Positions 55,059-62,936 of a stretch of DNA of 64,000 nt are shown here, piece after piece. Within the stretch, counting starts at the first letter, position 1, and every line of letters starts with the position of its first letter. A program made the position numbers and the translations under genes. Where the stretch lies: assembly GCA_963753585.1 (NCBI GenBank), contig CAVWCU010000001.1:1798001-1862000 (forward strand), in the 5' to 3' direction. This DNA is from VRUE01 sp963753585. Lineage in GTDB: Bacteria > Actinomycetota > Thermoleophilia > Solirubrobacterales > 70-9. Below the pieces are notes generated by a model. It was given only the letters and a program-made list of their open reading frames with translations. It was not told the DNA's origin and did not search any database.

Positions 55059-56185
55059 GCGGCGGCTCCAAGTTTGTGGCGCCGCTTGTGCTGGCGCTGA
55101 TGCTCTCCGGGTGCGGCGGCTCGGAGAATGTGGAGACCTCGGGGGTTCGTCAAGGGACCGTGACCGAACGGCAGGTAGCGGTGCAGGCCGCCGTGCGGGG
55201 CTTTGACGCCGTCGAGGTCTTCCGCGAGGCGTCCCCCGGGGTGGTCACGATCCGCTCGGTCTTCGGCGACGGCAGGGGGGCGGCCGAGGGCTCGGGCTTC
55301 GTCCTCGACGACAGCGGCCGAATCGTCACCAACGCCCACGTCGTCACCGACGAATCCGGCGGCGACCGCGAGCCGGCCCAGGCCGTCTATGTCGAGTTCC
55401 CGGATCGCAACGTCGTGCCGGCGGAGATCGTCGGCGTCGACCCCTTCGCCGACGTCGCCCTGCTGTCGGTCGAGCCCGACGGCTTCGCCCTGCGTCCGCT
55501 CGAGCTCGGCGACGACGCGAGCCTCATCGTCGGGCAGCCGGTGGCGGCCATCGGCAGCCCCTTCGGCGAGCAACAGTCGCTCTCGGTCGGGGTCGTCTCG
55601 GCAACCGACCGCTCGGTCGAATCCCTGACCAAGTTCCAGATCGAGGGGGCGATCCAGACCGACGCCTCGATCAACCCCGGCAACTCGGGTGGCCCGCTGC
55701 TCGACGCCGGCGCCCGGGTGATCGGCGTCAACCAGCAGATCGAGACCGAATCCGGCGCCAACGACGGGGTCGGGTTCGCCGTGCCGATCTCGACCGTCAA
55801 GCGCTCTCTCGCCCAGCTCGAAGAGAACGGCGAGGCCGAGTACGCCTACCTCGGCGTCTCCAGCCAGGCGCTCTACCCGCAGCTGGCGCGCAAGCTCGGC
55901 CTCGACACCGACTACGGAGGGCTGCTCGACGAAGTCGTTCCCGGGGCGCCCGCCGACGATGCGGGGCTGGAGGGGGGCAAGGACCGCGTCCGCTTCCAGG
56001 CGGCCGCCTACCGCGCGGGTGGCGACGTGATCCTCTCCTTCGAGGACCACCCGGTCACCGGTCCCGAAGACCTCGCCCGCCTCGTCTCCGCTTTCGAGCC
56101 GGGCGACGAAGTGGAGCTCCTCGTACTCCACGGCGGCGAGCGGGAAACGGTCGCCGTCACGCTCGGCAGCCGCCCGGGCGGCTGA
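55055..56185 (+). CDS. HtrA/DegP-like S1C serine protease with PDZ domain, lipoprotein
   Basis: The product is 376 aa. The start is GTG 55055. A lipobox (LMLSGC) lies near residue 20. The trypsin-like catalytic triad is seen as His in VTNAHVV, Asp in PFADVALL and Ser in INPGNSGGPLL. The C-terminal PDZ domain (about 265-370) contains YLGVSSQALYPQLARKLGL and GDVILSFEDHPVTGPEDL. It degrades or refolds damaged proteins outside the membrane. It is coupled to the two-component system upstream, which may control it. Confidence 0.93.
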   Translation: MSGGSKFVAPLVLALMLSGCGGSENVETSGVRQGTVTERQVAVQAAVRGFDAVEVFREASPGVVTIRSVFGDGRGAAEGSGFVLDDSGRIVTNAHVVTDESGGDREPAQAVYVEFPDRNVVPAEIVGVDPFADVALLSVEPDGFALRPLELGDDASLIVGQPVAAIGSPFGEQQSLSVGVVSATDRSVESLTKFQIEGAIQTDASINPGNSGGPLLDAGARVIGVNQQIETESGANDGVGFAVPISTVKRSLAQLEENGEAEYAYLGVSSQALYPQLARKLGLDTDYGGLLDEVVPGAPADDAGLEGGKDRVRFQAAAYRAGGDVILSFEDHPVTGPEDLARLVSAFEPGDEVELLVLHGGERETVAVTLGSRPGG

Positions 56186-56220
56186 GCGACACCGTCGCCC
56201 TGCTGCTGTAGAACTCGCGG

Positions 56221-57461
56221 ATGCTTCAGGAAGTCTCCCTCGGCAACAAGTCCCTCGCCGACTACACCCACATCGCCGGCAAGGAGACGATCGAGCGCAT
56301 CCGCGAGCTGGCGGAGCCGATGAAGGGCCATCGCGTGCTGCACGTCAGCGCCACCGCCTTCGGAGGCGGCGTCTCGGAGATCCTCTACACGATCGTGCCG
56401 CTGATGCGCGACGTCGGCATCGACGCCCACTGGCACGTGATCTTCGGCAAAGAGGAGTTCTTCAACGCGACCAAGCTCCTGCACAACTCGCTCCAGGGCG
56501 CCGAGGAGACGCTGAGCGCCGAGCAGTGGGAGATCTTCGACGAGATCAACGCGATCAACGCCGAGGGCCTGCAGGGCGAGTGGGACACGATCATCGTCCA
56601 CGACCCGCAGCCGATCGGCCTGAGGCGCGGCGCCGGGGAGAAGAGCCGCAACTGGATCTGGCGCTGCCACATCGACCTCTCCGAGCCCAACCCGGAGCCG
56701 ATAGCCCGCCTGCTGCCGATGATCGAGGAATACGACGCGACGGTCTGGCATCTGCCCACCTACGTGCCGCAGGGCGTCGACGGTCACAACGGGGTGAAGA
56801 TCATCCCGCCGGCGATCGACCCGCTCTCGCCGAAGAACATGGCCTTCTCGCCCGACGACGCCGCATTCGTCTGCCGCCAGTTCGGGATCGACGTGGACCG
56901 GCCGCTGCTGACCCAGGTCTCCCGCTTCGACCCCTGGAAGGACCCGATGGGCGTGATCGACGCCTACCGCATCGTCCACGAGCAGATGCCCGAGGTGCAG
57001 CTCGCGCTGGTTGGCTCGATGGCGACCGACGACCCCGAGGGCTGGGAGTTCTTCCAGCACACCTTCGAGTACGCCGACGGCGACGACGACATCAAGATCC
57101 TCAACAACCTCAACAACGTCGGTGCGATCGAGGTCAACGCCTTCCAGTCGCAGTCCGACGTCTGCCTGCAGAAGTCGATCCGCGAGGGCTTCGGCCTGAC
57201 CGTTACCGAGGCGCTCTGGAAGGGGCGCCCCACCGTCGCCGGAAACGTCGGCGGCATTCCGCTGCAGATCAAGAACGGCGAGAGTGGCTTCCTGGTCGAC
57301 TCTTCCGAGGAGTGCGCGCAGCGCTGCCTGGAGATCCTCGCCGACCCCGAGCTGGGCAAGCGCCTCGGCCGCGCCGGCAAGGAACACGCCCGCCAGGAGT
57401 TCCTCTCGCCGCGCCTGCTTGCGCGACTGGATGCGAGCTGCTGTCGGAGCTGGGCACTTAG
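56221..57461 (+). CDS. treT: Trehalose synthase TreT-like glycosyltransferase, indels at the 3' end
   Basis: The product is about 413 aa of the GT4 family. It probably joins a nucleotide-glucose to glucose, giving trehalose. HVSATAFGGGVSEILYTIVPL, HDPQPIGLR, WRCHIDLSEPN, QVSRFDPWKDPMGVIDAYR and SIREGFGLTVTEALWKGRP are family features. The C-terminus is disturbed by two extra bases at about 57422 and 57437; corrected, it ends DWM-ELLSELGT at TAG 57461. Uncorrected, the frame runs to 57498. ATG 56221 is used, 35 bp after the protease gene. Confidence 0.85.
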
Positions 57462-57498
57462 ACGGTCGTCCCCGGGCAGGCTTTGCACGTGGGGTTAA

Positions 57499-57576
57499 GG
57501 GATGGCGGGGGCCCCTCCCCAAAACGCGCGGCAGGAGCCGCGCTTGAGTGTTTTGGGGAGGGGCCCCCGCCATCCC
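57499..57576. terminator. Very long hairpin, 27-bp perfect arms, after treT
   Basis: The arms 57499-57525 and 57550-57576 are exact reverse complements. The loop contains a further 7-bp stem (57526-57532 with 57537-57543). It lies directly after treT and can act as a terminator. Confidence 0.85.
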
Positions 57577-57701
57577 TCGGAAGCACACAAGGTTCGAGAG
57601 CCCACGACTCGAAGCGCCGTCTCGGCCACCCAGGCTCTTTCTAAAAGCTTGTGGACCCTGACGCCGGCTTCGGAGACCGGGCGTCACTCGGTGACGTGTT
57701 G

Positions 57702-57845
57702 AGGGGGAGCCTGGCCGTCCTCCAGGCGAATGTCGCGAAGCGGCCTATGCAATCTGTCTATTGCGCGGCCGCTAGGCCGCGCTCCCGGTTGCACCGCGCC
57801 TACGCGCGGTGCTCAATTCGACTGGAGGACGGCCAGGCTCCCCCT
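57702..57845. repeat. Structured intergenic element, 24-bp perfect arms with two inner hairpins
   Basis: The arms 57702-57725 and 57822-57845 are exact reverse complements. The 96-nt interior holds two strong hairpins (about 57760-57780 and 57791-57812). It lies between convergent treT and otsA, with 41 bp to the otsA stop. The rest of the 425-bp gap shows no open frame or known RNA family. Confidence 0.8.
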
Positions 57846-57886
57846 ACCCCACCCCACCGAACGACCGATCTTCAAAAGCAGGTGCC

Positions 57887-59360
57887 CTACCGCACGGGCT
57901 CGCGCAGCTCGGCGATGTCGGCTAGCTGCTCGTCGACCCAGTCGCCCGGGTTTCGGGAGAAGACGAGCTCCTTGAGGTGCTGTGCCCGGAGGCGGCGCTC
58001 CTCCGGGTCCATCGTCAGCGCCCGGTAGATCGCGTCGGCCTGCTCCTGGATGTCGAAGGGGTTGACCGAGAGCACGCAGTCGGCGAGCTCCTCGTGGGAG
58101 CCGGTGTTCTCAGAGAGCATCAGCACGCCATCGCGGGTGTTGACAGCCGGCGCCTCCTTGGCGACCAGGTTCATCCCGTCGAAGAGCGAGTTGACCATCA
58201 ACAGGTCGAAGTGCTTGTAGCGGGCTACGGCGTCGTGGAAGTTCTCGTAGATCTTGAGGTCGATCGGCATCCAGTCGGTGGTGCCGTGGCGGTGGTTGAC
58301 GACCGCGACCAGGGCCTCGATCCGCTCCAGGTACTCGGCGTACTCGGGGACGTCCTGGCGCGAGGGCTGCAGGTGGGCGATGAAGGTCACCTGTTCGCGG
58401 AACTCGGGGTGCTGGCTGAGAAAGGTGTCGAAGGCGGTGAAGCCGCGCAGCACGTTCTTGGAGAGGTCGGCCCGGTCGACGCGGATGATCAGGTGCTTGC
58501 GGCGACGTTCCAGCACCTCGCGCTCGGCGGTGGCGACCTCGGGCGACTCGGACACACGGCGCAACCGCTCGGCGTCGATCGAGAGTGGGTAGGCGCGGGC
58601 GGCGGTCTGACCGCCGGCATGGCGGACGAGCCCGAGGTCGTAGTCGACGTCGGCCTCGAGCAGTTCGTCGCAGCAGCGCAGGAAGTTGATGCAGTAGTGG
58701 CCCGTGTGGAAGCCGATGATGTCGTTGGCGAGCATGCCGCGGAAGAGCGCCTCGCGGATCCGGCCCGGCAGGATCCGCCAGCTGTCGGGCTGGGACCAGG
58801 GGATGTGGACGAAGTGGTGGAGGAAGACGTCGGGGCGCTCGGCGCGGATCATCGCCGGTGCTGTGTAGAGGTGGTAGTCGTGCAGCATCACCAGCGGCCG
58901 CTCGCGGCCCTCGATCTGGCCCAGCACGGCAGCCGCGATGTCTTCGGTTGACGGCCTGGTAGCCGAAGTCCCAGGCGTCGAGCTCCTCCTGGCGGATGTC
59001 CGGCGCGTTGGAGAGGTCCCAGAGGTAGTGCTGGATGAACCAGAGGATCGGGTTGGCGATCACGTTGTAGAAGCGGTCGTAGGCCTCGGCGTCGCTGCCG
59101 ACCAGCAGCACGCGGTAGTCGATGCCGTCGATCGAGAGCTCGACGGGGCCGCCGCGTTCCTCGGAGACGGCCACGTCCTCGTCGGTCATCGCAGAGGCGA
59201 TCCAGAGCGCGTCGCGGTGGGAGACCAGGCCGGACAGCGCCGTGACCAACCCGCCGCCGCCGCGGCGCACGGTGCGCTCTCCCCGCTCGTCAAGCTCAAA
59301 CTGGGCCGGGCCTCGGTTGGAGACGATTATCAGCGGGTCGCCGTCGGCCACGTTGTCCAC
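57887..59360 (-). CDS. otsA: Trehalose-6-phosphate synthase, one apparent frameshift
   Basis: The product is about 490 aa of GT20. It joins UDP-glucose and glucose-6-phosphate. IIVSNRGPAQF, WIQHYLWDLSN-like and VMLHDYHLYTAP are seen; FVHIPWSQPDSWRILPGR, VDRADLSKNVLRGF and LLMVNSLFDGMNLVAKEAP form the active site. An extra C at about 58947 breaks the frame; corrected it reads GYQAVNEDIAAAVLGQ. The start is GTG 59360 or GTG 59351. otsB is not in this window. Confidence 0.92.
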
Positions 59361-59386
59361 CCTACCCCGAGGCCCGACCTTCGATG

Positions 59387-59833
59387 TCAATGCGGCGCAA
59401 ACTCCACTGAGCCATCGTCTGGCGGGGCGGGTGGGGGTGACGAAGGAACCTCGGGTAGTGCTAGCGGGACGGCCAAGGGCTGGGCCGGATTGGCGGTCGG
59501 GTCCTGTCGCGGGGTGGGGGTGTCCGGCTTGCGCTGCGCGCTGCTTCGGGCAGAGGGACGGTGCGTAACTGATTTCGAAGACCCGCCCTCAGCAGCCTTC
59601 GCGCGGCGCCGGACACCCCCACCCCGCGCCACCCGCCCGAGATGCGGTCGAGCCCGGGGCGGCTCAGGCAGCCGCGAGACCGTCTCCACAACCCGCGGCA
59701 GGCCGACGTCTGGGGGGAGCTTGGGTGGATCGGAGGGCATGAATAGCTCGGGACCGATTCGGAGAGCCACAAGCATGAGAGCAAAAGCAAGCACGCCTGC
59801 CCCGGCCTGCGACCAACGGACCCTTAGCTTCAT
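59387..59833 (-). CDS. Small single-helix membrane protein with Pro-rich tail
   Basis: The product is 148 aa. A membrane helix (residues 12-30) is followed by a proline- and arginine-rich extracellular or cytoplasmic tail ending PPPAPPDDGSVEFAPH. ATG 59833 fits, and it ends 26 bp before otsA in the same direction. A long inverted repeat (59509-59627) lies within it, which is unusual for coding sequence, so it may be non-coding or only partly coding. Confidence 0.5.
   Translation of the reverse strand: MKLRVRWSQAGAGVLAFALMLVALRIGPELFMPSDPPKLPPDVGLPRVVETVSRLPEPPRARPHLGRVARGGGVRRRAKAAEGGSSKSVTHRPSARSSAQRKPDTPTPRQDPTANPAQPLAVPLALPEVPSSPPPAPPDDGSVEFAPH
59509..59627. repeat. Long inverted repeat, 20-bp perfect arms, inside a predicted small gene
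   Basis: The arms 59509-59528 and 59608-59627 are exact reverse complements with a 79-nt loop. It matches the other large hairpins of this window in form but not in sequence. Confidence 0.85.
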
Positions 59834-59880
59834 GGCTTCCTAAGGCTGAGACCGGTCGGGCTCTCCCCCCGGGGTCCGAT

Positions 59881-59996
59881 GGCGAGGGTCGGGTACCGCT
59901 CCCCGCGGCTTGTACTTTTCCGCCCTCGACCCCTCTTGGCTACCGCCCTGCCTGCATGCGGAAAAGTTGAGCGGGGAGTGGTACCCGACCCTCGCC
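59881..59996. repeat. Long hairpin upstream of rpsF, 26-bp arms with one G-T pair, plus inner 10-bp stem
   Basis: The arms 59881-59906 and 59971-59996 pair over 26 positions, with one G-T. Inside, 59914-59923 and 59958-59967 are exact complements. It lies between the divergent small membrane gene and the rpsF operon and reaches to within about 10 bp of the likely rpsF -10 element (TATAGT, 60007-60012). Confidence 0.85.
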
Positions 59997-60024
59997 CCCA
60001 CCCCGCTATAGTCCCTCGCCGCTT

Positions 60025-60495
60025 TTGGCTTCCCCACGCGAATACGAGCTGGTCCTCATGCTGGACCCCGGGCAGGACGAGCCTGCGCGCGACGCGCTGG
60101 CTCAGGACGCCCGTGGCCGGATCGAGGCTGCCGGGACGCTGAAGCACGAGAACAAGTGGGGGCTGCGCAAGATGGCCTACGAGATCGAGCAGCGCAACGA
60201 GGCCGACTACCGCTGGTTCCGCTTCGAGGGCCCGTCGGAGTTGCTCGACGACCTCAACCACAACCTGAAGATCGCCGACGGCGTGCTGCGCTTCCGCATC
60301 TTCAAAGTCGACGCCAGCTCCCCCGTGATGGTGCCACCGGCAGTCGGCGCACCCGCCCCCGGGGCGTCGCGGGACCGGGGCGCCCCAGGTGCCCACCGAG
60401 GTGACGAGGACGGCGCTCCCGCAGAGCCCGCCGCCGAGGTCGAGGTCGCCGCCACGGCACCCGACGAGCCCGCAGCGCCCGCCGCCGCCGAGTAA
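60025..60495 (+). CDS. rpsF: 30S ribosomal protein S6
   Basis: The product is 156 aa. The core (REYELVLMLDPGQ, KHENKWGLRKMAYEI, ADYRWFRFEGP and LKIADGVLRFRIFKVD) is standard S6. The extra C-terminal 60 residues are Ala/Glu/Pro-rich and not part of the core fold. The start is TTG 60025. TATAGT at 60007-60012 is a likely -10 element, so the mRNA would have almost no leader. It is followed by ssb, rpsR and rplI, the classic operon. Confidence 0.94.
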   Translation: MASPREYELVLMLDPGQDEPARDALAQDARGRIEAAGTLKHENKWGLRKMAYEIEQRNEADYRWFRFEGPSELLDDLNHNLKIADGVLRFRIFKVDASSPVMVPPAVGAPAPGASRDRGAPGAHRGDEDGAPAEPAAEVEVAATAPDEPAAPAAAE

Positions 60496-60643
60496 TCGTC
60501 GACGGGCCGCAAACGTCCACATATCGGACGATTCAGGCCCACCGGCCTGGATTTGTGCGGAGATTGCGGGGCCAGGGGGGAGAGACGCGCCGCCTGCGCT
60601 CTTAGACTGGAGTTCAGGCAAGCGATTAGAGGAGTTGAGAGCC

Positions 60644-61102
60644 GTGGCGGCTTCGAACATCAACGTGGTGGTCATAACCGGGAACTTGACCAAGGATCCC
60701 GAGCTGCGCAGCACCGGTGGCGGGACTTCGGTCTGCGAGTTGCGGGTGGCGGTGAACAGCAGCCGCAAGAACGGGCAGACCGGCCAGTGGGAGGACAAGG
60801 CGAACTACTTCGACGTGGTCGTCTGGGGAGCGCAGGGCGAGAACTGCGCCAACTACCTCTCCAAGGGCCGCCCGGTTGCGGTCGAGGGTCGGCTCGACTG
60901 GAGCGAGTGGGAGGCCAAAGACGGCAGCGGCAAACGGCAGAAGGTCCAGATCGTCGCCAAATCGGTCCAGTTCCTCGGTTCGCGCGACGGGGGCGGCGGC
61001 GGCAACGGCGGCTTCACCCCGAGCAGCGACGTGCCGGCTGACTCCTCCGACTTCGCCGGCGCTGCAGCCGGCGGGGGCGGAGACGACGACATCCCATTTT
61101 AG
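60644..61102 (+). CDS. ssb: Single-stranded DNA-binding protein
   Basis: The product is 152 aa. The OB-fold begins INVVVITGNLTKDPELR, with WEDKANYFDVVVWG and VEGRLDWSEWE. A Gly-rich linker leads to the acidic tip DDDIPF, which docks repair partners. GTG 60644 is used, with AGAGGAG upstream; the frame is open further upstream but not conserved-looking. It lies between rpsF and rpsR as usual. Confidence 0.95.
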   Translation: MAASNINVVVITGNLTKDPELRSTGGGTSVCELRVAVNSSRKNGQTGQWEDKANYFDVVVWGAQGENCANYLSKGRPVAVEGRLDWSEWEAKDGSGKRQKVQIVAKSVQFLGSRDGGGGGNGGFTPSSDVPADSSDFAGAAAGGGGDDDIPF

Positions 61103-61107
61103 GTCCG

Positions 61108-61214
61108 CCTGGCGGCGCCGGACCAAGCGATGCAAGGACGCAGGGAGCGAAGCGTGCTCTTCTGCACGTGAGCGACTGAGGACGCCGCAGCGCGCTGCGT
61201 CCAGCGCCGCCAGG
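61108..61214. repeat. Intergenic hairpin element with shared core (copy 2)
   Basis: The arms 61108-61123 and 61199-61214 pair over 15 of 16 positions. The interior (about 61121-61188) is nearly identical to that of the element at 45308-45414, including AAGGACGCAGGGAGCG and an internal hairpin around CTTCTGCACG. It separates ssb from rpsR. Confidence 0.85.
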
Positions 61215-61242
61215 TGCTGCTTCTGTAGGATCACCGGTCCGT

Positions 61243-61506
61243 ATGGCCAGGATGGATTCAGGAGCAGCACCGCCCCGCCGGGGAAGGCGAGCGCCGGACC
61301 GCGCACGTCCCCGCAAGTACACGCGGATCAACTCCGAGGCGGTCGACTACAAGGACCTCAGCCTCCTGCGGCGCTTCCTCTCCGACAAGGGGAAGACGCG
61401 CGGAAGGCGGGTGACCGGCCTCTCGCGCAAGCACCAGCGACAGCTCTCGGTGGCAGTGAAGCGGGCACGCGAGATCGCGCTCCTGCCCTACGTCGGAGAG
61501 CGCTGA
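61243..61506 (+). CDS. rpsR: 30S ribosomal protein S18
   Basis: The product is 87 aa. RKYTRINSEAVDYKDLSLLRRFLSDKGK is an S18 signature (residues about 24-51), followed by RRVTGLSRKHQRQL and AREIALLPYV. The basic N-terminus is Arg/Pro-rich. The zinc-type cysteines are absent. ATG 61243 is used; the stop overlaps rplI. Confidence 0.95.
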   Translation: MARMDSGAAPPRRGRRAPDRARPRKYTRINSEAVDYKDLSLLRRFLSDKGKTRGRRVTGLSRKHQRQLSVAVKRAREIALLPYVGER

Positions 61507-61958
61507 TGACCCAGGCCATCCTGCTCGAGGACGTCGACGACCTCGGCCATCGCGGCGACCCGGTCGACGTCTCCCCCGGCTACCTGCGCAACTACCTGAT
61601 CCCGCGCAAGCTGGCCGCACCGGCCACTCCGGGTGCGCTGGAGCAGGCCCAGCGGCGGCGGGTCGAGGCTGAAAAGGCTGAAAAGGCACGCGCCGAGCGC
61701 GAAGAGCAGGCGGCCTCGCTGCTCTCCAAGACCGTGCTCACGATCCACCAGCGGGCAGGCGAGGACGGCAAGCTCTTCGGTTCGGTCGGGGCCAAGGAGA
61801 TCGTCGAGGCGATCCGCGACGCACGCGACCTGCGTATCGACCGCCGCAACGTCCGCCTCGATCAGCCGATCCGCGAGATCGGCACCCACATGGTCGAGAT
61901 CGAGGTCGCCGACGGCGCGATCGCGACGGTGAAGACGATCATCACCGAGGAGCGTTAG
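61506..61958 (+). CDS. rplI: 50S ribosomal protein L9
   Basis: The product is 150 aa. The N-terminal domain (QAILLEDVDDLGHRGDPVDV, PGYLRNYLIPRKLA) binds rRNA. A long helix (about 45-78, rich in Ala, Arg and Glu) leads to the C-terminal domain with GKLFGSVGAKEIVEAI. ATG 61506 overlaps the rpsR stop. It is the last ribosomal gene of the operon. Confidence 0.96.
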   Translation: MTQAILLEDVDDLGHRGDPVDVSPGYLRNYLIPRKLAAPATPGALEQAQRRRVEAEKAEKARAEREEQAASLLSKTVLTIHQRAGEDGKLFGSVGAKEIVEAIRDARDLRIDRRNVRLDQPIREIGTHMVEIEVADGAIATVKTIITEER

Positions 61959-61990
61959 CGCCGCTCGGGCGGCGGTTAGGCTTGCGAGGC

Positions 61991-62710
61991 GTGACCTCGC
62001 GCCGCCTGCCAACCCGCATCAGCCGTCGCGCCAAAGCGAGGACCCGCTTCGGCTGGGCCCGCTCCGAGCGCGCCACCGTGGCGCTCGCCACCGTGTCCTT
62101 GGCCGCCGCCGGCGCGGTGCTCGCCGGCCAGTACGGCCGCATGCTGCAGCGACGTGCTCGCGAGAACGATGGCGATGGCCTGGTCGAAGCAGCCCCGGTC
62201 GCCGCGCGCGACACGGTCGGGGTAGCGGTCAGCGGCTACGCCGACGCCCCGCGTAGCGAAACCGTCCTCTTCAACCTGCTGGCCGGCTTCCTTGGCTCTT
62301 TCGCGCTGGTGCGACTCTCTACCTGGGGCATCCGCGACGAATGGTGGCCGTTTCGCAACGTCAGCCTCGGCGGGCGCCACATCCACCACTTCGTGCCGGG
62401 CATCGTGATCGCCTTCGCCTCCGGGACGACGGCGCTCCTGACCAACGACGAGACGCTGGAAGAGCGCCTCGCGGTGAGCGCCGGCGTAGGTATGGGGCTT
62501 ACCTTCGACGAGGCTGCCCTGCTGCTCGACCTGCGCGACGTCTACTGGACGCGTCAGGGGCTGCTCAGCGTCCAGCTCAGCCTTGGCGCGACAGCGATCC
62601 TCAGCATCGCCATCCTCACCCAGCGGATACTGCGCCGGGGTGAGCGCCACCAGGAGGCCGAGGGCCTGATCCCGCCTGCCCCGGTCGACCGAATCGACCC
62701 ACGGGACTAG
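61991..62710 (+). CDS. Conserved hypothetical membrane protein with HIHHFxPGI motif
   Basis: The product is about 239 aa from GTG 61991. Four to five membrane segments are seen. A conserved-looking loop GGRHIHHFVPGIVIAFASG and, further on, GLTFDEAALLLDLRDVYW suggest bound metal or substrate. It is seen in actinobacteria as a protein of unknown function. TTG 61982 is an alternative start. The divided histidines could coordinate metal (guess). Confidence 0.65.
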   Translation: MTSRRLPTRISRRAKARTRFGWARSERATVALATVSLAAAGAVLAGQYGRMLQRRARENDGDGLVEAAPVAARDTVGVAVSGYADAPRSETVLFNLLAGFLGSFALVRLSTWGIRDEWWPFRNVSLGGRHIHHFVPGIVIAFASGTTALLTNDETLEERLAVSAGVGMGLTFDEAALLLDLRDVYWTRQGLLSVQLSLGATAILSIAILTQRILRRGERHQEAEGLIPPAPVDRIDPRD

Positions 62711-62863
62711 GGGCCTATCCCGTTAGGGGCGTGCCCCTGGGACGGTTCAGGGCCAAGCGGGGCGGTCACGGCGCGGCGCCATGTGGGATTCGCGACGGGG
62801 CCGAATCCGTGCCGCGTCCTGGGCCGTATCCAGGGGTGCGATCACCTAGCGGGATAGGCCCTA
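62708..62863. repeat. Imperfect long inverted repeat, intergenic
   Basis: The arms 62708-62740 and 62830-62863 pair in blocks (TAGGGCCTATCCC-type, CGTTAGG with CCTAGCG, CCCCTGG with CCAGGGG). It lies between the convergent membrane-protein gene and the secreted protein. Confidence 0.7.
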
Positions 62864-62872
62864 AGCGTGGCA

Positions 62873-62907
62873 AAAGAAAGGGCGGCCCGACCGGCCGCCC
62901 TTTCTTT
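62873..62907. terminator. Bidirectional terminator, 15-bp stem with A and T flanks
   Basis: The stem 62873-62887 with 62893-62907 is perfect, with a 5-nt loop. The A run on the left and the T run on the right suit termination of both convergent genes. Confidence 0.92.
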
Positions 62908-62936
62908 CCCTATTCGTCCTGAGTCGAAAGCGTTCG

